DNA of 64,000 nucleotides from Novosphingobium album (ex Liu et al. 2023) (GCF_029076845.1 NZ_JARESE010000015.1:248001-312000); one strand, 5' to 3'; numbered from the stretch's first letter, positions 8,895 through 18,180 are shown. Translations and numbers: made by a program. The notes: generated by a model not told the origin, from the sequence alone.

Positions 8895-9811
8895 CCCAAT
8901 GGGTCGGTTGGCTGCGCTCGGTCTCGGCCGAGGCGCCGGCGGCGCTGGTCAGCGTGCTGGCCAGCGAGGGATCGGCGCCGCGCGGCGCGGGCACGCGGAT
9001 GCTGGTGCGGGCCGATGGGCAGGAAGGCACGATCGGCGGCGGCGCGCTGGAATATCGCGCGGTGGAGCAGGCGCGCGCCCTGCTGGCGCATCCGCCCGGC
9101 ACCTGGCGCGTGCAGGACTATCCCTTGGGACCGCTGCTGGGCCAGTGCTGCGGCGGGCGGGTGCGGCTGCTGGTGGAACGGGTCGATCCCTCGGCGCTCG
9201 GCTGGCTGCGCGATGTCGAGCCCGGCTGGATGCTGGTGACGCGGCTGGGCGAGGATCGGATCGCGCGCGAAGTGCTGGAAAAGGCGACGCCGGGCGTGGT
9301 TTCCGCGCGGGGCGAGCGGCCCGGCGCGGGCGCGGTGTTCACCGAGCCGGTGGGCCGCCGGCCGCGTCCGGTCTATCTGTTCGGCGCGGGCCATGTCGGG
9401 CAGGCGATCGCGCGGCACATGCGCGGGTTGCCGCTGCACCTCGCCTGGTTCGATACCCGGCCCGAGCAGGAAGCGATCGACGGGGTGACGGTGGTGGATG
9501 AAGAGCATATCGAGCAATGCGTCGCCGATGCGCCGGGCAATGCCGCGATCCTGATCCTGACGCATGACCATGGGCTGGATTATCACCTGACGCTGGCGGC
9601 GCTGCGGCGCGATCCGGTGGCCTTCGTCGGCCTGATCGGATCGGCCACCAAGGGCGCGCGCTTCCGCTCGCGGCTGGCGCGCGACGGCATCGCGCCCGAC
9701 AGGCTCGCGCGGCTGACCTCGCCGATCGGCATCGCCGGCGTGCGCGGCAAGGAGCCCGATGTCATCGCGATCTCCACGCTTGCGCAATTGCTGGCGCTGG
9801 ACGCGGCATGA
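8891..9811 (+). CDS. xdhC: Xanthine dehydrogenase accessory protein XdhC
   Basis: XdhC binds molybdenum cofactor, promotes its sulfuration and inserts it into XdhB; it is not part of the mature enzyme. The 306-aa product has the N-terminal signature VLASEGSAPRGAGTRMLV followed by GTIGGGALE, and a C-terminal Rossmann-like half with VYLFGAGHVGQAIARHMRG and FVGLIGSATKGARFRSRL. The start ATG overlaps the xdhB stop by four bases. The order xdhA-xdhB-xdhC is the usual bacterial order. Confidence 0.95.
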   Translation: MTQWVGWLRSVSAEAPAALVSVLASEGSAPRGAGTRMLVRADGQEGTIGGGALEYRAVEQARALLAHPPGTWRVQDYPLGPLLGQCCGGRVRLLVERVDPSALGWLRDVEPGWMLVTRLGEDRIAREVLEKATPGVVSARGERPGAGAVFTEPVGRRPRPVYLFGAGHVGQAIARHMRGLPLHLAWFDTRPEQEAIDGVTVVDEEHIEQCVADAPGNAAILILTHDHGLDYHLTLAALRRDPVAFVGLIGSATKGARFRSRLARDGIAPDRLARLTSPIGIAGVRGKEPDVIAISTLAQLLALDAA

Positions 9812-11106
9812 CCAGGGACATCACCATTCGCGCCTTTCGCGGCGAGCTGCTGTCGGTGGCGCGCGATCCGCGCGACGATCCCGATGCGGTGCGGCACGAG
9901 CCCGACGGGCTCATCGTGGTGGAGGACGGCGTGGTCATCGCGCGCGGGGCTTATGCCGATCTGGCGGAGCGCTACGCCGCGGTTCCGGTGGAAGCGCTGC
10001 CGGGACTGATCGTGCCGGGCTTCGTCGATGCCCATGTCCACTATCCGCAGATGGACAAGATCGCCTCGCACGGGGAGCAATTGCTCGACTGGCTCGATCG
10101 CCACATCTTCCCGGCGGAAAAGGCCTTTGCCGATCCGGCCTACGCCGCCGCTGTCGCCGCCGCCTTCCTCGACGAGCTGCTGCGCAACGGCACGACCAGC
10201 GCGCTGGTCTATCCCACGGTGCACGAGCATTCGGTCGACGTGCTGTTCGAGGCGGCGCTGGCGCGTGACATGCGCATCGTTTCGGGCAAGGTGCTGATGG
10301 ACCTGGGGCCCGAGGGCCTGCGCGATACGCTGGCATCGGGCCGGGCGCAGAGCGAGGCGCTGATCCGCCGCTGGCGCGGGCGCGGACGGCTGGGCTATGC
10401 GGTGACGCCGCGTTTCGCGCTCACCTCCACCGACGCGCAGCTGGCCGATGCCGGCGCGCTGCTGGCCGAGCATCCCGACGTGCTGATGCACACCCACCTG
10501 GCCGAGAACCTGCGCGAATGCGAGGCGGTGGCGGCGCGCTTCACCCAGGCGATCGACTACCTCGATGCTTACGATCGCTTCGGCCTGGTCGGCAAGCGAT
10601 CGGTCTTCGCGCATGGCATCCACTTGTCGGACCGGGCCTGCGCGCGCCTGCACGAAAGCGGCGCGGGCATCGCGGTATGCCCCAGCTCGAACCTGTTCCT
10701 CGGCTCGGGCTGCTTCCATTTCGGGCAGGCGGACCGGCACCGGCTGCGCCTGGGCCTGGGCACCGATATCGGCGCGGGCACCTCGTTCTCGCTGCTGCAC
10801 ACCGCCGGCCTTGCCTATCAGGCGGCGCTGGCGCGCGAGGACCGGCTCGATCCGTTCCGCGCGCTTTACCTGGCGACGGCGGGCAGCGCCGCGCTGCTCC
10901 ACATCGGTGAGCGGGTGGGCGCGCTGGAACCGGGGCAGGAGGCCGATTTCGTCGTGCTGGACAGCGCCGCCACGCCGCTGCTGGCGCGCCGCACGCAAGG
11001 CGCCGGGCTTGCCGAGCGCCTGTTCGCATTGCAGATCCTGGGGGATGATCGCGCGGTGGCGCGCACTTACATCATGGGGCAATGCGCCTGGGCGCGGGAC
11101 TCATGA
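9808..11106 (+). CDS. guaD: Guanine deaminase
   Basis: Deaminates guanine to xanthine, feeding the xanthine dehydrogenase encoded upstream. The 432-aa amidohydrolase has the metal motif GFVDAHVHYPQ (H76, H78), then MHTHLAENLRECEAV, FAHGIHLSD and LGLGTDIGAGTSFSLL with the metal Asp. HVHYPQ together with the glutamate-bearing HLAEN is characteristic of GuaD rather than cytosine or atrazine-type deaminases. It overlaps xdhC by four bases. A 30-base gap follows before the last gene of the operon. Confidence 0.94.
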   Translation: MTRDITIRAFRGELLSVARDPRDDPDAVRHEPDGLIVVEDGVVIARGAYADLAERYAAVPVEALPGLIVPGFVDAHVHYPQMDKIASHGEQLLDWLDRHIFPAEKAFADPAYAAAVAAAFLDELLRNGTTSALVYPTVHEHSVDVLFEAALARDMRIVSGKVLMDLGPEGLRDTLASGRAQSEALIRRWRGRGRLGYAVTPRFALTSTDAQLADAGALLAEHPDVLMHTHLAENLRECEAVAARFTQAIDYLDAYDRFGLVGKRSVFAHGIHLSDRACARLHESGAGIAVCPSSNLFLGSGCFHFGQADRHRLRLGLGTDIGAGTSFSLLHTAGLAYQAALAREDRLDPFRALYLATAGSAALLHIGERVGALEPGQEADFVVLDSAATPLLARRTQGAGLAERLFALQILGDDRAVARTYIMGQCAWARDS

Positions 11107-11136
11107 GCGGGTGCCCGGCAAACGGGATGTGATGGT

Positions 11137-12150
11137 ATGACCGACCTTGACAGCTTCATCACTGGCCTGCCCAAGGCAGAGCTGCACCTGCACATCGAAG
11201 GCAGTCTTGAGCCCGAGCTGATGTTCGCGCTGGCCCGGCGCAACCGGGTGACGATCCCTTACGCCTCGGTGGAGGAAGTGCGCGCCGCCTATGCTTTCGG
11301 CAACCTGCAGGATTTCCTCGACATCTACTATGCCGGCGCCGCCGTGCTGCTGAAACGGCAGGATTTCCACGACCTCGCGCTCGCCTATTTCGATCGCGCG
11401 GCGGCGGACGGGGTGGTCCATGCCGAGATCATGTTCGATCCGCAGACGCACACCGATCGCGGCATCGCCTTTGCCGAAGTGATCGAGGGGCTGCTTTCGG
11501 CCATGGCCGAGGCCGAGGCGCGCCATGGCCTGTCCAGCCGCCTGATCCTCTCGTTCCTGCGCCATCTGAGCGAGGAGGCCGCCTTCGCCACGCTGGCCGA
11601 GGCCGAGCCCTGGCTGGACCGGATCGCCGCCGTCGGCCTCGATTCTTCCGAAGTCGGCCACCCGCCCGCAAAGTTCGCCCGGGTCTATGCCGCCGCCGCC
11701 GCGAAGGGCCTGCGCCTGACCGCCCATGCCGGCGAGGAAGGGCCACCCGCATATGTCCGCGAAGCGCTCGACCTGCTGCATGTCGAGCGGATCGACCATG
11801 GCAACCGCGCGCTGGAAGACGCCGCGCTAGTCGATCGGCTGGCGCGCGAGGGCATGACGCTGACGGTCTGCCCGCTGTCCAATCTCAAGCTCTGCGTGGT
11901 GGACGACCTGGCGCATCACCCGATCGACACGATGCTGGCCAGGGGCCTGCGGGCCACGGTCAATTCCGACGATCCGGCCTATTTCGGCGGCTATATCGCC
12001 GATAACTACCGCGCGGTGGCCAGGGCGCGCGGGCTGGGCAAGGCGGAGCTGGCGACGCTGGCGCGCAACAGCTTCGCCGGGTCGTTCCTGCCGCCCGAAG
12101 TGATCGCCGCGCATATCGACCGTCTCGACGAATGGGTGGCGGCGCATTGA
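11137..12150 (+). CDS. Adenine deaminase (adenosine deaminase-like fold)
   Basis: A 337-aa zinc hydrolase of the adenosine/AMP deaminase superfamily. Motifs: ELHLHIEGSLEPELM with H17 and H19, TAHAGEEGPPAYV, RIDHGNRALED and VNSDDPAYFGGYI. LDIYYAGAAVL, FDPQTHTDRGIAF and DPAYFGGYI are typical of the bacterial/fungal adenine deaminase subgroup, which converts adenine to hypoxanthine, rather than of true adenosine deaminases. Hypoxanthine is the substrate of the XDH encoded in the same operon, which supports this choice. Start ATG lies 30 bases after guaD, and the gene ends convergent to the Lrp-type gene. Confidence 0.85.
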   Translation: MTDLDSFITGLPKAELHLHIEGSLEPELMFALARRNRVTIPYASVEEVRAAYAFGNLQDFLDIYYAGAAVLLKRQDFHDLALAYFDRAAADGVVHAEIMFDPQTHTDRGIAFAEVIEGLLSAMAEAEARHGLSSRLILSFLRHLSEEAAFATLAEAEPWLDRIAAVGLDSSEVGHPPAKFARVYAAAAAKGLRLTAHAGEEGPPAYVREALDLLHVERIDHGNRALEDAALVDRLAREGMTLTVCPLSNLKLCVVDDLAHHPIDTMLARGLRATVNSDDPAYFGGYIADNYRAVARARGLGKAELATLARNSFAGSFLPPEVIAAHIDRLDEWVAAH

Positions 12151-12204
12151 TGCGGTCGCGGCGCTCGCCCGAGGGGGAGCGCGCGGTCCTCATCCGGCCG
12201 TGGC

Positions 12205-12678
12205 TCACCCGCCGCCCAGATCCTTGATCGTTTCCATCGCCACGAAAGTGGAGGTGCTGGCCACATGCGGCAGGTTGGAGATCGCCTCGCCCAGCACCAC
12301 GCGGTAGCGGCGGATATCGGCGGTGCGGACCTTGAGCAGATAGTCGAAGCTGCTGGCGATCATGTGGCATTCCTCCACTTCGGGAATGCGTCGCACCGCC
12401 TGGTTGAAGGCGTGCAGCGCCGCCTCGCGCGTGTCGGACAGCTTCACTTCGGCATAGGCGATGTGATCGAGGCCCAGCCGCGCGGGATCGACCACGGCGC
12501 GAAAGCCCCGGATCACGCCGCTGTCGATCAGCCGCCTGAGCCGCATCTGGCACGGGGTTTTCGACAGGCCGACCCGCTCGGCCAGCCGCGTGACCGCCAT
12601 GCGCCCATCCTCGCGCAATTCGCGCAGGATCTTGCGGTCGAATTCGTCCAGCTGGACTTCGGAAGGCGGATTTTTCAC
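12205..12678 (-). CDS. Lrp/AsnC-family regulator, likely of putA
   Basis: A feast/famine regulator of about 157 aa. The helix-turn-helix is QLDEFDRKILRELREDGRMAVTRLAERVGLSKTPCQMRLRRL near the N terminus, followed by a RAM-type effector domain with VEECHMIASSFDYLLKVRT. It is transcribed divergently from putA, the arrangement known for the proline-responsive Lrp-type activator PutR in alphaproteobacteria. I chose a GTG start at 12678 because AAAGGT lies about eight bases ahead. An upstream in-frame start at 12783 would add 35 residues overlapping putA and looks wrong. Confidence 0.88.
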   Translation of the reverse strand: MKNPPSEVQLDEFDRKILRELREDGRMAVTRLAERVGLSKTPCQMRLRRLIDSGVIRGFRAVVDPARLGLDHIAYAEVKLSDTREAALHAFNQAVRRIPEVEECHMIASSFDYLLKVRTADIRRYRVVLGEAISNLPHVASTSTFVAMETIKDLGGG

Positions 12679-12711
12679 CGATGTGACCTTTGGTTGCCCA
12701 TGAAATAGGGT

Positions 12712-12747
12712 AATCCGGCCTGCCAGGAACGGCAAGACAGGCGGATT
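12712..12747. promoter_or_regulatory. Imperfect dyad in the Lrp/putA divergent promoter region
   Basis: AATCCGGCCTG at 12712-12722 is mirrored by CAGGCGGATT at 12738-12747, with CC/GGC inner arms around AGGAAC. The dyad lies in the roughly 100-base gap between two divergent genes, where an Lrp-type regulator would bind. The symmetry is visible; its role as an operator is inferred. Confidence 0.4.
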
Positions 12748-12776
12748 GCCGCGCGGTGATGCCCTATATTGGCGGG

Positions 12777-15700
12777 ATGCCACATTCCACGCCCTTCGCC
12801 GCCTTCGCGCCCGCCCTGCGCGAGCCCACGCCCTTGCGCCGCGCGATCACCGCCGCCTGCCGCCGCGACGAGGCCGAATGCCTCGCGCCGCTGCTCGCTG
12901 CCGCCAGCCTGCCCGCCGCGCTCCGCGCGCAAGCGCGCGAGACGGCGCGCGGGCTGATCCTGGCGCTACGCGGCAAGGCGCAGCACACCGGGGTCGAAGC
13001 GCTGGTGCAGGAATATTCGCTGTCGACGCAGGAAGGCGTCGCGCTGATGTGCCTGGCCGAAGCGTTGCTGCGCATTCCCGACGATGGCACGCGCGATGCG
13101 CTGATCCGCGACAAGATCGCCGGGGGCGACTGGCAGGCGCATCTGGGCGGCGGCCGCTCGCTGTTCGTCAACGCCGCTACCTGGGGGCTGGTGGTGACGC
13201 GCAAGCTGGTGAACAGCGTGGATGACCGGGGGCTGGGGGCGGCGCTGACCCGGCTGGTCCAGCGCGCGGGCGAGCCGGTGATCCGGGGCGGCGTGGAAGT
13301 GGCGATGCGCCTGATGGGCGAGCAGTTCGTCACTGGCGAGACGATCGCCGAAGCGCTGAAGCGGGCGCAGGAGCGGGAAGCCAGGGGCTTTCGCTACAGC
13401 TACGACATGCTGGGCGAGGCGGCCACGACCATGGCTGACGCGGCGCGCTATTACGCGGATTACGAAAGCGCGATCCACGCCATCGGCAAGGCCAGCGCCG
13501 GGCGCGGGATCTACCAAGGGCCGGGCATCTCGATCAAGCTTTCGGCGCTGCATCCGCGCTATGCACGCGCGCAGGCCGAGCGGGTGATGGCCGAACTGCT
13601 GCCGCAAGTGAAAATGCTGGCGCTGCTCGCCAAGCGATACGACATCGGCTTCAACATTGATGCTGAGGAGGCCGACCGGCTCGATCTCTCGCTCGACCTG
13701 CTCGAAAGCCTGGCGCTCGATCCCGAGCTGAGCGGCTGGGACGGGCTTGGCTTCGTGGTGCAGGCTTACGGCAAGCGCTGCCCGATGGTGATCGACTGGC
13801 TGGTCGATCTGGCCCGGCGGGCGGCGCGGCGCATCATGGTGCGGCTGGTCAAGGGCGCGTACTGGGATGCCGAGATCAAGCGCGCGCAAGTCGACGGGCT
13901 GGCCGGCTATCCGGTCTATACCCGCAAGGTCCACACCGATGTCGCCTATGTGGCTTGCGCGCGCAAGCTGCTGCGCGCGCGCGACGCGGTGTTCCCGCAA
14001 TTCGCCACGCACAACGCGCAGACGCTGGCGAGCGTGCTGGCGATGGCCGGGCCCGGCTTCGCGGTGGGCGACTACGAGTTTCAGTGCCTGCACGGCATGG
14101 GTGAGCCGCTTTACGAGGAAGTGGTCGATCCGGCCAAGCTGAACCGGCCGTGCCGCGTTTATGCGCCGGTGGGCACGCACGAGACGCTGCTGGCCTATCT
14201 GGTGCGCCGGCTGCTGGAGAACGGGGCGAATTCCTCGTTCGTCAACCGCATCGGCGACGCGGCGGTCCCGGTCGAGGATCTGATCGCCGATCCGGTGGAG
14301 GTGGTGCGCGCCATGGCCCGGCCCGGCGCGCCGCATGACCGGATCGCGGCGCCAGCGGCGCTCTATCCCGACCGGCGCAACTCGGCCGGCATCGACCTTT
14401 CCGACGAGAGCGCGCTGGCCGGGCTGGGCGCGGCGCTGGTCGAAAGCGCGGGCATGGCGTGGCAGGCGCGGCCGACCGGCTTTGCCGGCACCGCGCGCGA
14501 CTTGCGCAACCCGGCCAATCACCACGATCGGGTGGGCACGGTGTTCGAAGTCTCTCCGGCCGATGCGCGCGCGGCGGTGGCGCGCGCGGCGGCGAGCCCC
14601 TGGCGCGATGTGCCCGTGGCGACGCGCGCGGCGATGCTGGAGGCCGCCGCCGATGCGATGCAGGCGCGTATGCCGCTGCTGATGGGCCTCATCATCCGCG
14701 AGGCGGGCAAATCGGCGGCCAACGCCATTGCCGAAGTGCGCGAGGCGATCGATTTCCTGCGCTATTACGCCGCGCAGGCGCGCGCCACCCTGGGCGGGGC
14801 CGCGCCGCTGGGCCCGGTGGTCTGCATCAGCCCATGGAACTTCCCGCTGGCGATCTTCACCGGGCAAGTCGCCGCCGCGCTGGCCGCCGGCAACGCGGTG
14901 CTGGCCAAGCCCGCCGAGGAGACCCCGCTGATCGCCGCCGAGGGCGTGCGGCTGCTGCACGAAGCGGGCGTACCCGAACACGCGCTGCAATTGCTGCCCG
15001 GCGATGGCGCGATCGGTGCGGCGCTGGTCGGCGCGGAGGTGACCGCGGGCGTGATGTTCACCGGCTCCACCGAAGTGGCGCGGATGATCCAGCGGCAACT
15101 GGCGGCGCGGCTTTCGCCCGAAGGCCGGCCGATCCCGCTGATCGCCGAGACCGGCGGGCAGAACGCGATGATCGTCGATTCCTCGGCGCTGGCCGAGCAG
15201 GTGGTGGCCGATGTCCTCGCCTCCGCGTTCGACAGCGCCGGGCAGCGCTGCTCGGCGCTGCGCGTGCTGTGCCTGCAGGAAGACATCGCCGATCGCACGC
15301 TGGCGATGCTGAAGGGCGCGCTGGCCGAGCTGCGCGTGGGCAATCCCGTGCGGCTGGCGGTCGATATCGGCCCGGTGATCACCGCCGAGGCGCAGGCCAG
15401 TATCGAGGCGCATATCGCCGCGATGCGCGCCGCCGGGTGCCCGGTGGAGCAACTGGCGCTGCCGCCCGAGGCCGTGCACGGCACGTTCGTTGCCCCCACG
15501 ATCATCGAGATCGCCGGCATGGCCGAGCTGACGCGCGAGGTGTTCGGCCCGGTGCTCCACGTCATACGCTGGCGCCGCGAGGCGCTCGACGCGCTGATCG
15601 CCGATATCAACGCCACCGGCTATGGCCTGACGTTCGGCCTGCACACCCGCCTCGACGCGACGATCGCGCATGTCACCAGCCGGGTCGCGGTGGGCAATGT

Positions 15701-16379
15701 CTATGTCAACCGCAATGTCATCGGCGCGGTGGTGGGTGTGCAGCCGTTCGGGGGGCGGGGGCTTTCGGGCACCGGACCCAAGGCGGGCGGGCCGCTTTAT
15801 CTCGGCCGGCTGGCGCATGACGCGCCGCTGCCGCTGCCGGTGGGCGATGCCGCGCCCGATCCGGCGCTGGCCGCCTTTGTCGAATGGCTGGCGAGGCAGG
15901 GCAATGCCGAAGGCGCCGAGCAGGCGCGGCGCTGCGCGGCGGCATCGCCCCACGGCTGGCAGGTCGAGCTGGCGGGGCCGGTGGGCGAGCGCAATCTCTA
16001 TGCGCTGCATCCGCGCGGGCATGTCCTGCTGCGGCCGATGACGCGCGCAGGGCTGTGCCGCCAGCTTGCCGCCGTGCTCGCGGCCGGCTGCACCGCGCTG
16101 GTCGAGGATACGATGCTGCTGCCCGATCTGCCCGGCCTTCCCCCGCTGGTCGCCGCGCGGGTGCAGCCGCGTGGGCAGCACCCGGTCGCCGCCGTGCTGG
16201 TGGAGGGCGACGCGTCAGGAGTGCTTGCCGTGCTGGGCGAAGTTGCGGCATGGCCGGGGGCGATCGTGCCGGTGCTGACGCTCGACACCTGCGATCCACG
16301 CTGGCTGGTCGAGGAAGTATCCACCTCGATCAACACCACCGCCGCCGGCGGCAATGCCAGCCTGATGATGATCGGCTGA
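12777..16379 (+). CDS. putA: Bifunctional proline dehydrogenase/P5C dehydrogenase PutA (type B, no RHH domain)
   Basis: Oxidises proline to glutamate. The 1200-aa enzyme has a proline dehydrogenase barrel at about residues 170-500 (FNIDAEEADRLDLS, VRLVKGAYWDAEIKRAQ, QCLHGMGEPLYEE, NGANSSFVNRI) and an aldehyde dehydrogenase domain at about 590-1010. In the latter, CISPWNFPLAIFTGQ opens the NAD site, the general base is near E790 in AETGGQNAMIVDSS, and the nucleophile is C825 in DSAGQRCSALR. A C-terminal extension of about 180 residues fits type B PutA. No ribbon-helix-helix domain is present at the N terminus. ATG 12777 is preferred; ATG 12759 and GTG 12756 are in frame. Confidence 0.95.
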   Translation: MPHSTPFAAFAPALREPTPLRRAITAACRRDEAECLAPLLAAASLPAALRAQARETARGLILALRGKAQHTGVEALVQEYSLSTQEGVALMCLAEALLRIPDDGTRDALIRDKIAGGDWQAHLGGGRSLFVNAATWGLVVTRKLVNSVDDRGLGAALTRLVQRAGEPVIRGGVEVAMRLMGEQFVTGETIAEALKRAQEREARGFRYSYDMLGEAATTMADAARYYADYESAIHAIGKASAGRGIYQGPGISIKLSALHPRYARAQAERVMAELLPQVKMLALLAKRYDIGFNIDAEEADRLDLSLDLLESLALDPELSGWDGLGFVVQAYGKRCPMVIDWLVDLARRAARRIMVRLVKGAYWDAEIKRAQVDGLAGYPVYTRKVHTDVAYVACARKLLRARDAVFPQFATHNAQTLASVLAMAGPGFAVGDYEFQCLHGMGEPLYEEVVDPAKLNRPCRVYAPVGTHETLLAYLVRRLLENGANSSFVNRIGDAAVPVEDLIADPVEVVRAMARPGAPHDRIAAPAALYPDRRNSAGIDLSDESALAGLGAALVESAGMAWQARPTGFAGTARDLRNPANHHDRVGTVFEVSPADARAAVARAAASPWRDVPVATRAAMLEAAADAMQARMPLLMGLIIREAGKSAANAIAEVREAIDFLRYYAAQARATLGGAAPLGPVVCISPWNFPLAIFTGQVAAALAAGNAVLAKPAEETPLIAAEGVRLLHEAGVPEHALQLLPGDGAIGAALVGAEVTAGVMFTGSTEVARMIQRQLAARLSPEGRPIPLIAETGGQNAMIVDSSALAEQVVADVLASAFDSAGQRCSALRVLCLQEDIADRTLAMLKGALAELRVGNPVRLAVDIGPVITAEAQASIEAHIAAMRAAGCPVEQLALPPEAVHGTFVAPTIIEIAGMAELTREVFGPVLHVIRWRREALDALIADINATGYGLTFGLHTRLDATIAHVTSRVAVGNVYVNRNVIGAVVGVQPFGGRGLSGTGPKAGGPLYLGRLAHDAPLPLPVGDAAPDPALAAFVEWLARQGNAEGAEQARRCAAASPHGWQVELAGPVGERNLYALHPRGHVLLRPMTRAGLCRQLAAVLAAGCTALVEDTMLLPDLPGLPPLVAARVQPRGQHPVAAVLVEGDASGVLAVLGEVAAWPGAIVPVLTLDTCDPRWLVEEVSTSINTTAAGGNASLMMIG

Positions 16380-16393
16380 GGGAGAAAAAGCTT

Positions 16394-17167
16394 ATGCAGC
16401 GGCCTTACGAAGATGCCATCGTCTGTGTCACCGGCGCCTCGTCGGGGCTGGGGCGGGCGATCGCCACGGGCGCGGCCGGGCAGGGCGCGCGCGCGGTGAT
16501 CGTGAACTATGCCGGCAATGCCGAGGGCGCGGAAACGACCGCCGAGGCGGTGCGCGCATACGGTGCCCAGGCGGTGACGGTGCAAGGCGATGTCGGCACG
16601 GACGAGGATTGCCGCCGCATCGTCGCGGCGGCCGCGCCGTTCGGGCGGATCGACGCGCTGTTCAACAACGCGGGCAAGACACGCGCGGCCAGGTATGACG
16701 ATCTCGACGCGCTGGGGGCGGACGACTTCCTCGATATCTACCGGGTCAACGTGGTCGGCCCCTATCAGATGACGCGCGCGGCGCGGCCCTTGCTGGAAAC
16801 GTCTGACCGGGCGGCGGTGGTGATGATCTCCTCGATCGCGGGCGTGACCGGCGGCGGCTCGTCGATCGCCTATTCAGCCTCGAAGGGCGCGCTCAACAAC
16901 CTGGCGTTCGCGCTCGCCCGCGCATTGGCGCCGCGCATCCGGGTGAACGCGCTGTGCCCCGGCTTCATGGACAGCCCGTGGTTCGACAAGCTGGGCAGCG
17001 CCCGCGCCCGCATCCGCGAGGGCATCGCCCAGCGCACGCCGCTGCAAGTCGCCTCCACGCCCGAGGACATCGCCGGCAGCGCGCTGTTCCTCGGCTCCCC
17101 GGCATCACGCCACGTCACCGGCGAGACGCTGCTGGCCGATGCCGGGCTGCATCTGGTGGGCGGATAG
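16394..17167 (+). CDS. SDR-family NAD(P)-dependent oxidoreductase
   Basis: A 257-aa classical short-chain dehydrogenase. The cofactor motif TGASSGLG lies near residue 15, NNAG near residue 95, the catalytic pair is Y160/K164 in YSASKGA, and PGFMDSPW follows. The substrate cannot be read from the sequence; FabG-like ketoacyl or sugar/alcohol oxidation are both possible. GGGAGAA eight bases before the ATG is a strong ribosome binding site. It starts 14 bases after putA and may be cotranscribed with it. The frame runs open upstream through putA, but that portion is a shadow. Confidence 0.9.
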   Translation: MQRPYEDAIVCVTGASSGLGRAIATGAAGQGARAVIVNYAGNAEGAETTAEAVRAYGAQAVTVQGDVGTDEDCRRIVAAAAPFGRIDALFNNAGKTRAARYDDLDALGADDFLDIYRVNVVGPYQMTRAARPLLETSDRAAVVMISSIAGVTGGGSSIAYSASKGALNNLAFALARALAPRIRVNALCPGFMDSPWFDKLGSARARIREGIAQRTPLQVASTPEDIAGSALFLGSPASRHVTGETLLADAGLHLVGG

Positions 17168-17333
17168 GCGCGGCACTTGCGGTTGATTAATGATCATCCA
17201 GCTTCACGTGGATAAATCGCTGGGCAGATTCTGCCTTGTGTCATACGTTTTCTTCGCCGAACCGACATTGCGGACAATCATCGTTTTTACGAAAATCGAA
17301 AAATGCAGTGGTTTGTAAAGAGAGTTGACCGTG

Positions 17334-17933
17334 ATGAGCGCAGAAGAGTTGTCTCCGAAGCTACTTTTGGCGCCAACTTGGAAACCGGTTCTTTTCGAAG
17401 GGCATTGCTCTGGATTTGCAGACGCTACCGAAATCTTCTTTCGTGAGGCGATAGAACCTGCGTGCCAAGCACTGAGGCTAAAGGTCGGCGCGGAGCCCTC
17501 CACGCCGGAAGAACGGACCAATGCGAAGCTTGATATTTGGGAAGGTCTCCGCACGGCGGAACTGGAGATGCATCGATCATTTGCACTCGCACTTGGTGGT
17601 ATGTGGGAAAGACATTTCAGCCAAGTGCTGTGGCACTCGGCAATCCTCGTTCCAGCCAGTGAACGTCCTAGTGTTCAAAAGCTAAGCGGGGCGGGCAAAT
17701 GGGAGGGAATGTGCAAAGCATTTAGGCGTATCCGAGGTTTTCCGCTGACCGCCTTCCCGATGTGTCAGGAGCTACAATTGCTTCACAAGGTTACGTCGGC
17801 CGTTCGCCACGGAACAGGGCCTGCAGCCGAGTGGGTTCATAAGCAACGGCCTGATCTATTTGCAGATTGCGATGTTCGTAGTCGTTACTTTGCCTACTTC
17901 ACGTTGGGGGGGGAGAAGAAGTTCATTCGGTGA
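17334..17933 (+). CDS. Hypothetical protein in low-GC cassette, HEPN-like C terminus
   Basis: I do not recognise a named family. The product of about 199 aa is largely helical, with an acidic N-terminal half (EELSPKLLLAPTWKPVLFEG) and a C-terminal motif LLHKVTSAVRHGTGPAAEWV ending in KQRPDLFAD. The VRHGxGxxxE stretch followed by RPDLF recalls uncharacterised alphaproteobacterial proteins and the R-H motif of HEPN-type proteins; this is a resemblance only. Base and codon use (TTT, AAG, CTA, AAA) are markedly less GC-rich than all neighbours, a sign of transfer. ATG 17334 follows AAAGAGAG; TTG 17325 is also possible. It overlaps a small downstream ORF by GTGA. Confidence 0.7.
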   Translation: MSAEELSPKLLLAPTWKPVLFEGHCSGFADATEIFFREAIEPACQALRLKVGAEPSTPEERTNAKLDIWEGLRTAELEMHRSFALALGGMWERHFSQVLWHSAILVPASERPSVQKLSGAGKWEGMCKAFRRIRGFPLTAFPMCQELQLLHKVTSAVRHGTGPAAEWVHKQRPDLFADCDVRSRYFAYFTLGGEKKFIR

Positions 17934-18049
17934 ACAAACTAGACCTTTCGCTCGATCAACTCCGCATATTCAAGAACTCGATCGTGGATTTCTGGAGAAC
18001 AATTGAATTGCTCCGTGAGAAGTACCGGGAAGATCACGATTTTCTATAA
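17930..18049 (+). CDS. Small coupled ORF, 39 aa, unknown
   Basis: A short ORF starting at a GTG that shares GTGA with the stop of the preceding gene and ending at TAA 18047-18049. A purine-rich GGGGAGAAGAAG tract at 17910-17920 could serve as its ribosome binding site. The predicted peptide (MNKLDLSLDQLRIFKNSIVD and onward to REDHDFL) is charged and amphipathic-helical, and shares the low GC of its partner. The four-base coupling and shared composition argue that it is a real second gene of the cassette. No family is recognised. Confidence 0.45.
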   Translation: MNKLDLSLDQLRIFKNSIVDFWRTIELLREKYREDHDFL

Positions 18050-18180
18050 TCGGAGCGGAATGAAGTCGCGTTTGTCCAAATAAGCAAACGTCCTCTTCCC
18101 CCCAACCGCCGACACACAGGTCCGCCGCCCCAAACGCGAGGCCCATCCACGGCCGGCATTGTCCGCGCGGCCAGGGCTTT

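Noticed and set aside
12966..16181. 1071-residue open frame on the minus strand across putA
   Set aside because: It is antisense to a gene with clear PutA motifs, is low in complexity (R, H, G, A, D, Q) and has no recognisable domain. Such frames are common in GC-rich DNA.
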